64,000 nucleotides of DNA from Klebsiella michiganensis (GCF_002925905.1 NZ_PRDB01000007.1:62001-126000); one strand, 5' to 3'; shown: positions 33,519 to 43,866, numbered from the stretch's first letter. The notes: a model not told the origin generated them from the letters alone. Translations and numbers: made by a program.

Positions 33519-34520
33519 ATGTCTTATCGAATCAGTATCCTGGATAAAAGCCCGCTGGCAGCCGGAGAAACGGCTGCCCAGGCGCTGGCGCGTACATTAA
33601 CGCTTGCGCAACAGGCGGAAGCCTGGGGCTATCATCGCTTCTGGATAGCCGAACACCACAATACTGACCAGCTCGCCAGTCCGTCGCCAGAGCTGGCCAT
33701 TGCCTGGATCCTCGGCCAGACCCGCAGGATTCGCGTTGGCTCCGGCGGCGTCATGCTGCAGCACTACAGCCCGTATAAAGTGGCGGAAAACTTCAATATG
33801 CTGGCTTCCCTCGCTCCGGGCCGCGTGGATCTGGGCGTGGGCAAAGCCCCTGGCGGACTGCCGCTCTCCACTCGCGCGTTACAGCAGGGGCTTGACCCCC
33901 AGCAAAAGGGGCGTTTTGCCGACCAGCTGGCGCAGCTCGACAACTGGCTGTCGCTGACCGAAACCGACGGTGAGGAGAGCGTCCGCGCAACGCCGATCCC
34001 GCCGCGTCGCGCCGACGGCTTTCTGCTCGGCGCCAGCCTGGAGAGCGCGCAGCTGGCGGCGCAGCTGGACTGGAACTTCGTCTTCGCCGCCCATCTCAAC
34101 GGCGATAAGCAGCTGCTGCGCGAGGTGTTAACCCGCTGGCGTGAACTGAGCCGTCGAGACGCGATTATTGCCGTCCAGGTCATCGTGGCCGAAGAGGCCG
34201 CGACGGCGGCGGAGCTGGCAAAATCCGTCGAAACGTGGGGCGTTGAGCTGGAAAACGGCCAGCGGGTCACCGTCGGCAGCGAAGCGCAGGCGGCCGCCTT
34301 TGCCCGTCAGGCGGGCAGCAGGCCGACGCGCATTACCCGGCGGGAATCGGCGGTGCTGTTCGGCACCCCGGAACAGGTGAAAGCGCAGCTGGATGCCCTG
34401 CAGTCGGCCTGGAACATCGACGAATTTATTATCGACACGCCCATTAACGATGGCGCGGCGCGCCTTAACTCCCTGCGCCTGCTGGCCCGGGCGCATTTGA
34501 GCGCGGAGGTGCAGCCATGA
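33519..34520 (+). CDS. Luciferase-like flavin monooxygenase (MsnO8/CmoO-like)
   Basis: 333 residues of the bacterial luciferase-like (LLM) TIM-barrel family. WGYHRFWIAEHHNTDQLASPSP is the usual early signature, followed by RVGSGGVMLQHYSPYKVAE and APGRVDLGVGKAPG. It needs reduced FMN supplied by a separate reductase; none is in this operon. Size and neighbours correspond to YtmO (CmoO) of the B. subtilis ytmI operon. First gene of an eight-gene operon; its stop overlaps the next start (ATGA). The exact substrate is inferred from context only. Confidence 0.85.
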   Translation: MSYRISILDKSPLAAGETAAQALARTLTLAQQAEAWGYHRFWIAEHHNTDQLASPSPELAIAWILGQTRRIRVGSGGVMLQHYSPYKVAENFNMLASLAPGRVDLGVGKAPGGLPLSTRALQQGLDPQQKGRFADQLAQLDNWLSLTETDGEESVRATPIPPRRADGFLLGASLESAQLAAQLDWNFVFAAHLNGDKQLLREVLTRWRELSRRDAIIAVQVIVAEEAATAAELAKSVETWGVELENGQRVTVGSEAQAAAFARQAGSRPTRITRRESAVLFGTPEQVKAQLDALQSAWNIDEFIIDTPINDGAARLNSLRLLARAHLSAEVQP

Positions 34521-35638
34521 GCCTTGCCGAACAGTTAATTCGCTGGCGGCGCGAACTGCACCAGTACCCCGAGCTCTCGCTGCAGGAGGTCGACACCACC
34601 GCACGTATTCGCGACTGGCTGCAGAGCGGCGGCATCAGCCTGCTGCCTTATGAACTGAAAACCGGCGCGGTTGCCGAAGTGGGCAGCGGCGATAAGGTGA
34701 TAGCCCTGCGTGCCGATATCGATGCGCTGCCTATCGAAGAGGCGGCCAGCGTGCCGTTTCGCTCGTTGAATGCCGGCGTAATGCACGCCTGCGGGCATGA
34801 TATTCATACCAGCGTGATCCTTGGCGCGGCCTTACTGCTGAAACAACGCGAAGCGCAGCTGGCGGGACGCGTCCGTATTCTGTTCCAGCCGGCGGAGGAG
34901 AGCTTCGGCGGCGCGAAAACCCTGATTCGCGCCGGCGTGCTGGAGGGCGTTTCCGCCATTTTCGGTATGCATAATGAACCGGGTCTGCCGGTGGGCGAAT
35001 TCGCCACCCGAGGCGGCGCGTTTTACGCCAACGTCGATCGCTTTGTGTTTAAGGTGACCGGCAAAGGCGCTCACGCCGCCCGGCCTCATGAAGGGAAGGA
35101 CGCCATTCTGCTGGCCAGCCAGCTGGTGACCCTGCTGCAAAGCGTCGCCAGCCGCGAAGTGAATACCCTTGATTCCGTGGTGCTTAGCGTCACGCGGATT
35201 CAGGGCGGCAATACCTGGAACGTCCTGCCGGAAAGCGTCGAGCTGGAAGGTACGCTGCGCACCCACAGCAGCGAAGTCCAGCAGCGGGTGAAAGCGCGGG
35301 TGAGCGAGATTGCCGCCGGCTTCGCCAGCGCCTTCGGCGCGCAGATAGATGTCTTCTGGTACGCCGGACCGACCGCGCTGGTTAATGATGAGCGCTGGGC
35401 CGCTTTCGCCAGCGACGTGGCCGATAAGTCCGGCTACCGCACGCACCATGCGGATCTCCATCTCGGCGGGGAGGATTTTGCCGTTTATCTTCAGCATATT
35501 CCCGGCGCGTTCGTCAGCATCGGCAGCGCCAGCGAATTTGGTCTTCACCATCCGGCGTTTAACCCGGATGAGCGTTTAATCGCCCCGGCGGCGCACTACT
35601 TTGCCGATCTGGCAGAGCAGGCATTAAAAGCACTTTAA
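34517..35638 (+). CDS. M20-family amidohydrolase (N-acyl amino acid deacylase)
   Basis: 373 residues of the M20D hippurate hydrolase type. The metal ligands are visible in HACGHDIHT (near residue 92), the catalytic glutamates in FQPAEESFGGAK (near 127) and a further histidine in GAHAARPHEG; the dimerisation domain lies between. The closest functional analogue by context is SndA/YtnL, which deacetylates N-acetyl cysteine derivatives. Translationally coupled to the gene before it, with 30 bases to the next. Confidence 0.88.
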   Translation: MSLAEQLIRWRRELHQYPELSLQEVDTTARIRDWLQSGGISLLPYELKTGAVAEVGSGDKVIALRADIDALPIEEAASVPFRSLNAGVMHACGHDIHTSVILGAALLLKQREAQLAGRVRILFQPAEESFGGAKTLIRAGVLEGVSAIFGMHNEPGLPVGEFATRGGAFYANVDRFVFKVTGKGAHAARPHEGKDAILLASQLVTLLQSVASREVNTLDSVVLSVTRIQGGNTWNVLPESVELEGTLRTHSSEVQQRVKARVSEIAAGFASAFGAQIDVFWYAGPTALVNDERWAAFASDVADKSGYRTHHADLHLGGEDFAVYLQHIPGAFVSIGSASEFGLHHPAFNPDERLIAPAAHYFADLAEQALKAL

Positions 35639-35668
35639 TTATTCAGGGTCATTGACTAAGGATTAACG

Positions 35669-36985
35669 ATGTCTGAACAACGGCAGCTGCGCATTGGTAC
35701 TATATTACACGGCGCATCGGGAAATATGTCGGCCTGGCGTCATCCGGCCGCGCTGGCCGACGCCAGTATTAACTTTGAGTTCGTCAAGCAGACGGCGTTA
35801 AAAGCGGAAGAGGGCAAGCTAGATTTTATTTTTGTTGCCGATGGCTTATATATTAATGAAAAATCGATCCCGCATTTTTTAAATCGTTTTGAACCGCTCA
35901 CCGTATTATCCACCCTTGCGGCGGTAACTTCGCGTTTAGGCCTGGTCGGTACCCTGTCGACCTCCTACAGCGAACCCTTTACCACCGCCCGCCAGTTCGC
36001 CAGCCTCGATCATCTGAGCGGCGGCCGCGCGGGCTGGAACGTGGTCACCTCGCCGCTGGAAGGTTCAGCAAAAAACTTCTCCCGCGCCCAGCATCCCGAT
36101 CATGCGCTGCGCTACCGTATTGCCGATGAATATCTGCAGGTTGTCAAAGGCCTGTGGGACTCCTGGGAGCAGGACGCGTTTATTCGTAATAAAGAGAGCG
36201 GCCAGTTCTTTGATAAAAACAAGCTGCACACGCTTAATCATCACGGCGATTTCTTTAAAGTAGCCGGTCCGCTAAATATTGCCCGCACGCCGCAGGGCCG
36301 GCCCATTATCTTTCAGGCGGGCGCCTCCGATGACGGTAAAAAGTTAGCCGCCAGCCACGCAGACGCTATTTTTACCCATCAGGAGTCGCTGGCGGAGGCG
36401 CAGGCCTTTTATCGCGACGTCAAAAGCCAGCTTGCAGCGCACGGCCGCCGGGAGAGCGAACTGCATATCTTCCAGGGCGTCAGCGTCATCGTTGGCGACA
36501 GCGCCGACGATGTGGAGCAGCAATACCAGACCACCGCTGCGCTGGTGTCGATTGAAGACGCGCTGAATTATCTCGGCCGCTATTTTGAACATCACGACTT
36601 TGCTCAGTATCCGCTGGATGAGGCGTTCCCGGATATCGGCGACCTCGGGCAGAACAGCTTTCGCAGCACCACCGACGAGATAAAACGCAATGCCCGCGAA
36701 CGCGGCCTGACGCTGCGCCAGGTGGCGCTGGAGGCGGCCAGCCCGCGACCGCGCTTTGCCGGAACCGCTGAAGAGGTGGCGGATGGCCTGCAGCAGTGGT
36801 TTGAACAGCGCGCGACGGACGGTTTTATTATCCAGGGCGGTACGCCGGATACCTTCCCGCGCTTTGTGGACCAGGTGGTACCGATTCTTCAGCAGCGCGG
36901 ACTATTCCGCCGGGAATATCCCGGCACCACGCTGCGCGAAAGCTTAGGGCTGGCAGAGCCCGTGAATCAATTCCAAAAACAATAA
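35669..36985 (+). CDS. NtaA/SnaA/DszA-family flavin monooxygenase (CmoJ-like)
   Basis: 438 residues of the long LLM subgroup. Diagnostic stretches are [11 protein letters not shown] near the N-terminus, [44 protein letters not shown], and the C-terminal [15 protein letters not shown]. Members oxidise nitrilotriacetate, pristinamycin or dibenzothiophene sulfone using FMNH2; in the B. subtilis ytm operon the counterpart YtnJ acts on S-modified N-acetylcysteines. AAGGA precedes the ATG. Substrate by context only. Confidence 0.87.
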   Translation: MSEQRQLRIGTILHGASGNMSAWRHPAALADASINFEFVKQTALKAEEGKLDFIFVADGLYINEKSIPHFLNRFEPLTVLSTLAAVTSRLGLVGTLSTSYSEPFTTARQFASLDHLSGGRAGWNVVTSPLEGSAKNFSRAQHPDHALRYRIADEYLQVVKGLWDSWEQDAFIRNKESGQFFDKNKLHTLNHHGDFFKVAGPLNIARTPQGRPIIFQAGASDDGKKLAASHADAIFTHQESLAEAQAFYRDVKSQLAAHGRRESELHIFQGVSVIVGDSADDVEQQYQTTAALVSIEDALNYLGRYFEHHDFAQYPLDEAFPDIGDLGQNSFRSTTDEIKRNARERGLTLRQVALEAASPRPRFAGTAEEVADGLQQWFEQRATDGFIIQGGTPDTFPRFVDQVVPILQQRGLFRREYPGTTLRESLGLAEPVNQFQKQ

Positions 36986-37000
36986 TAGAGAACACCCGCT

Positions 37001-37942
37001 ATGCAGAAAACGCAGAAAAAATCGCTATTACTGGCGCTGGCGCTGGCCGTTAGCGCGTCATCCTGGGCGCAGAACGTCACGATCAACGGCACCGGCGTGA
37101 GCCTCGACGCCAACAAAACGCCGATTCATACGGCGAAAAACCCGCAGGCTATCGCGCAGCTGCCGAAAGGTCTCCACCTGGCGGTGCCGGGTAAGCTAAC
37201 GGTCGCGGTCGCCGCGCTGAACTCACCGCCGCTGACCGTGTTTTCTGACGATAACAAAACCCTGCTCGGCAGCGAGGTGGATATCGCCCGCCTGGTGGCC
37301 GACAGCCTCGGGCTGGAGCTGAATGTGGTACCCACCTCGTGGGAGGACTGGCCGCTTGGCGTCGCTTCCGGCAAATATGATGCGGCGGTCAGCAATATCA
37401 CCGTGACCAAAGAGCGCAAAGAGAAGTTTGATTTCGCCACCTACCGCAAAGATTCGCTGGGTTTTTACGTCAAGAGCACCAGTCCGCTGAGCAAAATTGA
37501 AAAAGCGGAAGATATTGCCGGGCTGCGGATTATCGTCGGCTCCGGCACCAATCAGGAAGCCATTTTGCTGGCGTGGAACGCCGAGAATCTCAAGAAGGGG
37601 CTGAAGCCGTTTACGCCGGTCTACACCAAAGACGACGCCGCCCAGACCCTGGCGCTGCAGTCCGGGCGCGCCGACGCCTTCTTCGGCCCCAACGTGATCG
37701 GCGCGTGGAAAGCGGCGCTGACCGGCAAAACCAAGCTGGTAGGCAGCGTTGACGGCGGCTGGCCGAAGGCGGCGCATATTGCCGTGACGGTGAAAAAAGG
37801 CAGCGGTCTGGTAGAACCGGTACAGACGGCGCTGAACGGCGCAATCCGCAGCGGCGACTACGCGAAGGTGCTGAACCGCTGGGGGGAAGGCGTGGAGAGC
37901 ATTCCGCAATCGGAAATCAACCCGGCCGGACTCGGCGACTAA
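37001..37942 (+). CDS. Amino-acid ABC transporter binding protein, copy 1
   Basis: 313 residues with a signal peptide (about 23 residues, ending SSWA-QN). SBP family 3, with LNSPPLTVFSDDNKTLLGSEVDIARL and [25 protein letters not shown] as the ligand-cleft regions. It is clearly a paralogue of the last gene of the operon (shared [23 protein letters not shown] and WNAEN), so the pair arose by duplication. It lies 15 bases after the monooxygenase gene. Confidence 0.88.
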   Translation: MQKTQKKSLLLALALAVSASSWAQNVTINGTGVSLDANKTPIHTAKNPQAIAQLPKGLHLAVPGKLTVAVAALNSPPLTVFSDDNKTLLGSEVDIARLVADSLGLELNVVPTSWEDWPLGVASGKYDAAVSNITVTKERKEKFDFATYRKDSLGFYVKSTSPLSKIEKAEDIAGLRIIVGSGTNQEAILLAWNAENLKKGLKPFTPVYTKDDAAQTLALQSGRADAFFGPNVIGAWKAALTGKTKLVGSVDGGWPKAAHIAVTVKKGSGLVEPVQTALNGAIRSGDYAKVLNRWGEGVESIPQSEINPAGLGD

Positions 37943-37953
37943 CAGGAGGCATG

Positions 37954-38463
37954 ATGAGCGATCTATTCCGCGATGTCTCTCCGGAAGCGCCGGAGCTGCA
38001 GCCGATTATTGAGGGCCTGTTCGGCGAGTACGCCGCGCGCTACGGCGACTATTTCTCCCGCGATGCCGAAGTCGAGCTGACTGAATGGTATCTGGCGCCG
38101 CAGGGGCTGTTTATCGTGCTGGAGCGCGAAGGGGAAATTATCGCCACCGGCGCGTACAAACCGAAAGATTCCCATACGGCAGAAATCAAACGTATCTGGA
38201 CCCATCGTCGTCTGCGCCAGCAGGGGCTGGCGGCGAAAGTGGTGCAGGAGCTGGAGCGACGGGCGCTGCTCGCGGGCTACAGCCATATCTATCTGACCAC
38301 CGGTTTTCGGCAGCCGGAAGCGGTGCGGCTCTACCTGAGCCAGGGCTACGAGGCGCAGTTTGACCTCAGCCGCGATCCGGAAGAGTACAGCCTGCCGCCG
38401 TTCGATGGTCGACTGCGCTTTACGAAAGCGCTGGCGGTCAGCGCGCTGAGCCAGAGCGCTTAA
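37954..38463 (+). CDS. GNAT-family N-acetyltransferase (SnaA-like)
   Basis: 169 residues. The acetyl-CoA loop is HRRLRQQGLAAKVVQELERRA (about 85-105), with the family beta-bulge region TAEIKRIW before it and YLTTGFRQPEAVRLYLSQGYE after. AGGAGG stands only one base before an ATG at 37951 and four before the ATG at 37954; I chose the second. By context it corresponds to YtmI (SnaA), which acetylates S-substituted cysteines to protect the amine before oxidation. Confidence 0.85.
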   Translation: MSDLFRDVSPEAPELQPIIEGLFGEYAARYGDYFSRDAEVELTEWYLAPQGLFIVLEREGEIIATGAYKPKDSHTAEIKRIWTHRRLRQQGLAAKVVQELERRALLAGYSHIYLTTGFRQPEAVRLYLSQGYEAQFDLSRDPEEYSLPPFDGRLRFTKALAVSALSQSA

Positions 38464-38472
38464 GGAGCCAAT

Positions 38473-39399
38473 ATGCATACCCAGGAAACGATTAAGGTTG
38501 TCCCCGCGCGCTATCCGCTGCGGGCGGTAGGCGCGCTGCTGGCGCTGCTGGTGCTGGCGGTGGTGATTCAATCGGTCGCCTTTAACCCGCGCTGGGAGTG
38601 GCGCGTCTTTGCCCGCTGGTTCTTTGACCCGGTGATCCTTGAAGGTCTCGGGCAGACGCTGCTGCTGACCCTGCTGGCGACGGCGCTGAGCGTTATTCTC
38701 GGCGGCCTGCTGGCGCTGGCCCGGCTCTCCAGTTCATGGCTGCTGAGCAGCCTGGCCTGGGGCTATATCTGGCTGTTCCGCTCGCTGCCGCTGATCGTGG
38801 TGCTGATTATTCTCTACAACTTCTCCTATCTTTACGACACGCTAGCGATAGGCATTCCGTTCACCGCGATTCGCTGGGCCAGCTTTGAGACCATCAACGT
38901 ACTGGGGCAGTTTTCTACCGCCGTTGTCGGGCTGACCCTGGTGCAAAGCGCCTACACCGCCGAAATTATCCGCGGCGGCTTTCTCGGGGTCGATCACGGG
39001 CAGTATGAAGCGGCGGCGGCGCTGGGGCTTCCGGCCAGCCGTCGGACCCTGCGCATTATTCTGCCGCAGGCGCTGCGCACCATTTTACCGGCGGGCTTTA
39101 ACGAAATTATCAGCCTCGCCAAGGGGACGGCGATGGTTTACGTGCTGGCGATGCCGGAGCTGTTTTACACCATCCAGATGATCTATAACCGCACCCAGGA
39201 AGTGATCCCGCTGCTGATGGTCGGCGCCGCCTGGTATCTGGCGATCACCAGCGTGCTGTCGCTGATCCAGTATCTGGTCGAGCGAGGACTGGCCCGCAGC
39301 GAACGCCGCTCGGCGGTCAATAGCGCCCGCAGCAGCCGCCGCGTTGAGTCCATTCGTCGCCCACAACCCCAGGAGTCCGCCCATGCCCAACTCTCGTAA
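38473..39399 (+). CDS. Amino-acid ABC transporter permease
   Basis: 308 residues, HisM/GlnP-type permease with about six membrane segments. The coupling loop is [24 protein letters not shown]. Only one permease gene is present, so it probably forms a homodimer with the two different binding proteins docking on it. An arginine- and serine-rich tail (from about 275) is longer than usual. AAGGAG precedes the ATG; its end overlaps the ATPase start. Confidence 0.88.
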   Translation: MHTQETIKVVPARYPLRAVGALLALLVLAVVIQSVAFNPRWEWRVFARWFFDPVILEGLGQTLLLTLLATALSVILGGLLALARLSSSWLLSSLAWGYIWLFRSLPLIVVLIILYNFSYLYDTLAIGIPFTAIRWASFETINVLGQFSTAVVGLTLVQSAYTAEIIRGGFLGVDHGQYEAAAALGLPASRRTLRIILPQALRTILPAGFNEIISLAKGTAMVYVLAMPELFYTIQMIYNRTQEVIPLLMVGAAWYLAITSVLSLIQYLVERGLARSERRSAVNSARSSRRVESIRRPQPQESAHAQLS

Positions 39400-40162
39400 C
39401 GGCCATATCTCCATCACCGGCGTCAGCAAATATTTTGGCCGCCACAAAGCGCTTGATGACGTATCGCTGGAAATCGAACCCGGCACGGTGACGGTGATCC
39501 TCGGGCCGTCCGGTTCGGGAAAATCGACGCTGCTGCGGGCGATTAATCATCTGGAGCGCGTGGATGAAGGCTTTATTCAGATCGATGGCGACTATATCGG
39601 CTATCGCCGTAAAGGCGACAAGCTCTACGAGCTGAAAGAGAAAGAGATCCTCCGCCAGCGGGTTAACGTCGGCTACGTATTTCAGAACTTCAACCTGTTC
39701 CCGCATCTGACGGTGCTGGAAAATCTGATTGAGGCCCCCATAGCCCATAAGCAGGCGACCCGCAAAGAGGCGATCGCGCGGGCGTATGAACTGCTGGACG
39801 TGGTCGGACTGCGCAATAAAGCCGACGCCTGGTCGCGGCACCTGTCCGGCGGCCAGCAGCAGCGCATCGCTATTGCCCGGGCGCTGGCGCTTAACCCGCG
39901 GGTAATGCTGTTCGATGAACCGACCTCCGCGCTCGACCCTGAGCTGGTGGGGGAAGTGCTGGACGTGATTAAAAAGCTGGCGCGCTCCGGCACCACGCTG
40001 GTGGTGGTCACCCATGAAATCGGTTTTGCGAAAGAGGTGGCGGACCGGGTGGTGTTTATGGTCGACGGCAAGATAGTCGAGCAGGGCAGCAGCGACGCCG
40101 TGCTGAACCAACCGCAGCATCCGCGTACGCGGCAGTTCTTATCGAGGGTATTAGCGGCATGA
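39383..40162 (+). CDS. Amino-acid ABC transporter ATP-binding protein
   Basis: 259 residues from the ATG at 39383, supported by CAGGAG; an earlier in-frame start lies inside the permease gene. Walker [10 protein letters not shown], signature LSGGQQQR, Walker [15 protein letters not shown] and switch histidine VVTHE are complete. It is of the GlnQ/HisP/TcyN type. It overlaps the permease by 17 bases and the next gene by four. Confidence 0.9.
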   Translation: MPNSRNGHISITGVSKYFGRHKALDDVSLEIEPGTVTVILGPSGSGKSTLLRAINHLERVDEGFIQIDGDYIGYRRKGDKLYELKEKEILRQRVNVGYVFQNFNLFPHLTVLENLIEAPIAHKQATRKEAIARAYELLDVVGLRNKADAWSRHLSGGQQQRIAIARALALNPRVMLFDEPTSALDPELVGEVLDVIKKLARSGTTLVVVTHEIGFAKEVADRVVFMVDGKIVEQGSSDAVLNQPQHPRTRQFLSRVLAA

Positions 40163-41052
40163 GAAACGGACTTTTGGCCCTGACACTACTCTCTTTATCT
40201 GCGGCATCGCAGGCGGCTATCGACCTGCGCGCCAACGAGCAGCCGCTGCCGGTGACCCGCGATGAGCAGGCGATCGCGAAGATCCCGGCAAATTACGCCT
40301 TCGTCGAGCCGGGTACCTTAACGGTGGCGATTTCGGCGCTCAATTCGCCGCCGCTGGCGCTGTTGGCCAGCGATAACCGCACGCGTATCGGCAGCGACCC
40401 GGATATTGCCCGGCTGCTGGCCGGCAGCCTCGGGCTGAAGCTAAAGCTGGTGCCCACCGCCTGGGAGGACTGGCCGCTGGGGATTACTTCCGGACGCTAC
40501 GACGTCGCGCTGGTCAATATTGCGGTGACCGAGCAGCGGAAAGAGAAGTTTGATTTTGCCACCTATCGCGTTGACTCTCTGGCCTTTTCCGTGAAATCAA
40601 CCAGCGATATCGCCCGCGTGAGCGGTCCGGCGGATCTCGCGGGTAAAAAAGTGATCGTCGGGTCCGGGACTAACCAGGAGCGGATTTTGCTCGGCTGGAA
40701 CGCCGAAAACGAAGCCGCCGGGCGGCAACCCGCGCTGCCGGTCTACCTGACCGATGACGCCTCGGGCAACCTCTATATTCAGTCCGGTCGCGCGGACGTG
40801 TTCTTTGGGCCGCAGTCGGTGGCGGCCTATAAAGCGGCGCTCAGCGGCAAAACCAAAGTCGTCGGCCTGGGGCCGAAAAAAGCGTACGTTGCCACCACGA
40901 CCAAAAAGGGCAACGGCCTGGCTCCGGCGCTGCAGGCGGCGCTGAACGGCGCGATTGCTCGCGGCGAGTATCAGAAAGTGCTGGCGCGCTGGGGAGAGCA
41001 GGGCGAAGAGGTGACGCAATCGGAAGTGAATCCGCCGGGGATAACCTACTAA
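40159..41052 (+). CDS. Amino-acid ABC transporter binding protein, copy 2
   Basis: 297 residues with a signal peptide (ending SQA-AID). Same SBP family 3 as the gene at 37001 and similar along its length, but shorter at the N-terminus. Start overlaps the ATPase stop (ATGA). The existence of two binding proteins parallels TcyJ/TcyK in B. subtilis, where they serve one cystine-type transporter. Last gene of the operon. Confidence 0.88.
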   Translation: MRNGLLALTLLSLSAASQAAIDLRANEQPLPVTRDEQAIAKIPANYAFVEPGTLTVAISALNSPPLALLASDNRTRIGSDPDIARLLAGSLGLKLKLVPTAWEDWPLGITSGRYDVALVNIAVTEQRKEKFDFATYRVDSLAFSVKSTSDIARVSGPADLAGKKVIVGSGTNQERILLGWNAENEAAGRQPALPVYLTDDASGNLYIQSGRADVFFGPQSVAAYKAALSGKTKVVGLGPKKAYVATTTKKGNGLAPALQAALNGAIARGEYQKVLARWGEQGEEVTQSEVNPPGITY

Positions 41053-41091
41053 AAAACCGCTGTTTCGCAGGAGTGTGATGCGAAACAGCGG
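41051..41091 (-). terminator. Terminator between the ABC operon and the MFS gene
   Basis: A perfect 13-bp stem (CCGCTGTTTCGCA with TGCGAAACAGCGG, nine-base loop) is followed on the minus strand by TTTTTT. The T tract serves the minus-strand transporter; the hairpin can also stop the plus-strand operon. Confidence 0.85.
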
Positions 41092-41117
41092 AGGCGAATG
41101 CTCGCCAGGGTTTTAAA

Positions 41118-42428
41118 TCAGGCGGCGCGCGGGGTCAGCGTCAAACGATCCAGCGGCCCGACGATAAACAGATAGGAGAACAGGCCCAGCACGCCCATGG
41201 AACCGACGTACAGGATGGCGTAATCAAAGGAGTGGGTATTAGCGAGGATCACGCCGATAACCAGCGGCGTGATAATACTCGCCAGGTTGCCGCACATGTT
41301 GAACACCCCGCCGGCAATTCCCAGCATTTCCTTCGGCGAGGTGTCGCTCAGCACGCACCAGCCGAGGTTACCGAAACCTTTAGCAAAGAAGGCCAGGCTC
41401 ATGGCGGCGATCGCCACCACTTCCGAGGTGGTGTAGTTGGCGACGACAATCACGCAGGAGAGCAGCATGCCGCAGATCACCGGCAGCTTGCGGGCGGTCG
41501 TCAGGCTGTAGCCGCGTTTGAGCAGCCAGTCTGAGAATACCCCACCGAGCAGTCCGCCGATAAATCCGGCAATGGCCGGGATACTGGCGACAAAACCGAC
41601 CTTGAGGATCGACATACCTTTGGCCTGGTAGAGATAGGTGGGAAACCACGTCAGGAAGAACCAGGTAATGGACGTTACGCAGAACTGGCCGATATACACG
41701 CCGATCATCATGCGATTAACGCAGACGCTTTTAATCTGCGCGAGGGTTAATTTCTGCTGCGTTTTTTTCGTCCCTAATTCCGGCTCGCCGCCGCCTTCGC
41801 GAATATAGTCGAGCTCCTGTTGGTTAATTTTTGGATGATGAGAGGGATCTCTTACTTTTACCAGCCAGAATATTCCCAGCACCACGCCGATAGCGCCAAT
41901 ATAATAAAATACGTAGTGCCAGCTTAAATTATGCAGAATAATCGTCATTAGCGGCGTAATAATTCCCAGGGAAATATACTGCGCGGCCTGATAGACCGAG
42001 GTGACGAACCCGCGCTCTTTGTTGGGAAACCACTGTACGCTGAGACGGCTGTTAGCGGGGAAGGCGGGGGCTTCAATCGCGCCCATCATCAGGCGCAGAA
42101 TCACCAGTACGATCAATGGGCTGGCGAACAGATAGATCGTTCCCTGAAACATGGTGACGATCGACCAGCCAATCAGCGCGCAGCCGTAGACCAGCCGCGA
42201 ACCATATTTATCCAGCAGCCAGCCGCCGGGTATTTGCATAATGACGTAGGAGATACCAAAAACTGAAAAGGCCAGCCCCATCGCCTCGGGATCAAAGCCT
42301 AGCTCTTTGCTCATAATAGGCGCGACGACGGACAGCGTTGCCCGGTCGGCATAATTAAATACGGTAGCCAGAAATAAAAACAGTAATATGCCGTAACGCA
42401 CGTTGCTGCGTTTTAAGGGAGTAGTCAT
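41118..42428 (-). CDS. MFS aldarate/hexuronate transporter (anion:cation symporter family)
   Basis: 436 residues from the ATG at 42428, which has AAGGAGTTG before it. Twelve membrane helices; the ACS-family motif NYADRATLSVVAPIM is in helix 1 and LDKYGSRLVYG in loop 2-3. It is of the GudP/GarP/DgoT group that imports glucarate, galactarate or galactonate. It lies next to the L-talarate/galactarate dehydratase on the same strand, so L-talarate or galactarate is the likely cargo. A BIME separates the two genes. Confidence 0.85.
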   Translation of the reverse strand: MTTPLKRSNVRYGILLFLFLATVFNYADRATLSVVAPIMSKELGFDPEAMGLAFSVFGISYVIMQIPGGWLLDKYGSRLVYGCALIGWSIVTMFQGTIYLFASPLIVLVILRLMMGAIEAPAFPANSRLSVQWFPNKERGFVTSVYQAAQYISLGIITPLMTIILHNLSWHYVFYYIGAIGVVLGIFWLVKVRDPSHHPKINQQELDYIREGGGEPELGTKKTQQKLTLAQIKSVCVNRMMIGVYIGQFCVTSITWFFLTWFPTYLYQAKGMSILKVGFVASIPAIAGFIGGLLGGVFSDWLLKRGYSLTTARKLPVICGMLLSCVIVVANYTTSEVVAIAAMSLAFFAKGFGNLGWCVLSDTSPKEMLGIAGGVFNMCGNLASIITPLVIGVILANTHSFDYAILYVGSMGVLGLFSYLFIVGPLDRLTLTPRAA

Positions 42429-42521
42429 CTTCAACTCCTTTGCAGGGTTGTTTATTGTGGGTACAGTCAATAAGAGGTATTTCCCCGGCAGGGCTACAGG
42501 TTTTCAGTCATCTGCGGACCG

Positions 42522-42607
42522 GTAGCCCGGACAGATGCGCCGCATCGCCTCCGGGAAAACGCGATATTCTCCCGGGGGCGGCGCTTGACGCGCCTTGCCC
42601 GGGCTAC
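42522..42607. repeat. BIME (paired REP elements)
   Basis: GTAGCCCGG opens and CCGGGCTAC closes a pair of inverted arms (GGCGAUGCGGCG-type loops between). It lies between the dehydratase and the transporter gene of one operon. Confidence 0.85.
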
Positions 42608-42646
42608 GGAGCCTTTAGCCCTTGTGCCGCCATCCGGGGAATTCGG

Positions 42647-43843
42647 TTAAGGGCGTTTACCAAACTCGCAGCTTTGCTGGGTCCAGCGGCGGGCCTGTTC
42701 GCTCAGGGTAAAGCCCAGACCGTGGCGTTCGGAAACCCACATCCGCCCGTCGCGCAGCTCCAGCTGTTCGTTAAACAGCGGGTTCAGCCACTCGAAGTGC
42801 TCCAGCCACGGCTCGAGCGGGTAGGCGGCGGCGAGATGCAGGTGTACCTCCATCGCAAAGTGCGGGGCCAGCTTGCGACCGTGCTTCGCCGCCAGATCCA
42901 TAATCTTCAGGAACGGGGAGATCCCGCCGACGCGCGGCGCATCCGGCTGGACAAAGTCGCTGGCGTTGCCGAGGATAAGCTGCTCATGTTCGCGGAAGCT
43001 GGTCAGCATCTCGCCGGTGGCAATCGGCGTATCCAGCGCGGCGGCGAGCTGCGCGTGGCCTTCAACATCGTAGGCGTCAAGGGGCTCTTCAATCCAGATC
43101 AGATTGAACTGCTCCATTTTGCGCCCCATGCGGATGGCGGTTTCGCGATCCCACTGCTGGTTGGCGTCCACCATCAGCGGGAAGTCATCGCCCAGCACCT
43201 CACGCACCGCCGTCAGGCGACGAATATCTTCGGCGGTATTCGGCTGACCGACCTTCAGCTTAATCCCGCCAATCCCGTTCTCACGGGAGATAGCCACGTT
43301 TTTTAACACCTGATCCAGCGGCGTATGCAGAAAGCCGCCGGAGGTGTTGTAGCACTGAACGGAATCGCGGTGCGCGCCGAGCAGTTTCGCCAGCGGTAGT
43401 CCGGCGCGTTTGGCTTTCATATCCCACAGCGCAATATCAAGAGGGGAGATGGCCTGTACCGCCATACCGCTGCGGCCAACGGATGCGCCGGCCCACAGCA
43501 GTTTGGTGTAGATCTTGTCGATATCGTTCGGGTCTTCGCCGAGCAGATTATCGGCGATCTCTTTGGCGTGGGCGTAAATGCCCTGGCCGCCCGCACGCTT
43601 GGAATAGCTGAAGCCAACGCCTTCAAAGCCGTCCCGGGAGCGGATTTCCGCGATGATGATCGCTACTTCGGTAAGCGGTTTTTGCCGACCGGTCAGAACC
43701 TTTGCATCGCTAACGGGGGTCGCCAGCGGCAGAAAGGCCAGCGACAGTTTGACGTGTTCAATGCGGTCGCCGGTTTCAGCGGCGGTTTTGACGCCGGAAG
43801 CTTTGGCGTAGGTCACGGACTCGGAATTAGCGCTCGAGGTCAT
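42647..43843 (-). CDS. L-talarate/galactarate dehydratase
   Basis: 398 residues of the enolase superfamily, mandelate racemase group, nearly identical in layout to the characterised Salmonella TalrD/GalrD. The active-site lysine is in GIGGIKLKVGQ, the metal ligands in MVDANQQ, WIEEPLD and ATGEML, and the catalytic histidine in APHFAMEVHLH. It dehydrates L-talarate and galactarate to 5-keto-4-deoxy-glucarate. AAGGAACTG precedes the ATG. Divergent from a LacI-type regulator with two matching operators between. Confidence 0.93.
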   Translation of the reverse strand: MTSSANSESVTYAKASGVKTAAETGDRIEHVKLSLAFLPLATPVSDAKVLTGRQKPLTEVAIIIAEIRSRDGFEGVGFSYSKRAGGQGIYAHAKEIADNLLGEDPNDIDKIYTKLLWAGASVGRSGMAVQAISPLDIALWDMKAKRAGLPLAKLLGAHRDSVQCYNTSGGFLHTPLDQVLKNVAISRENGIGGIKLKVGQPNTAEDIRRLTAVREVLGDDFPLMVDANQQWDRETAIRMGRKMEQFNLIWIEEPLDAYDVEGHAQLAAALDTPIATGEMLTSFREHEQLILGNASDFVQPDAPRVGGISPFLKIMDLAAKHGRKLAPHFAMEVHLHLAAAYPLEPWLEHFEWLNPLFNEQLELRDGRMWVSERHGLGFTLSEQARRWTQQSCEFGKRP

Positions 43844-43866
43844 AGTCAGTTCCTTTTTAGTGATAA

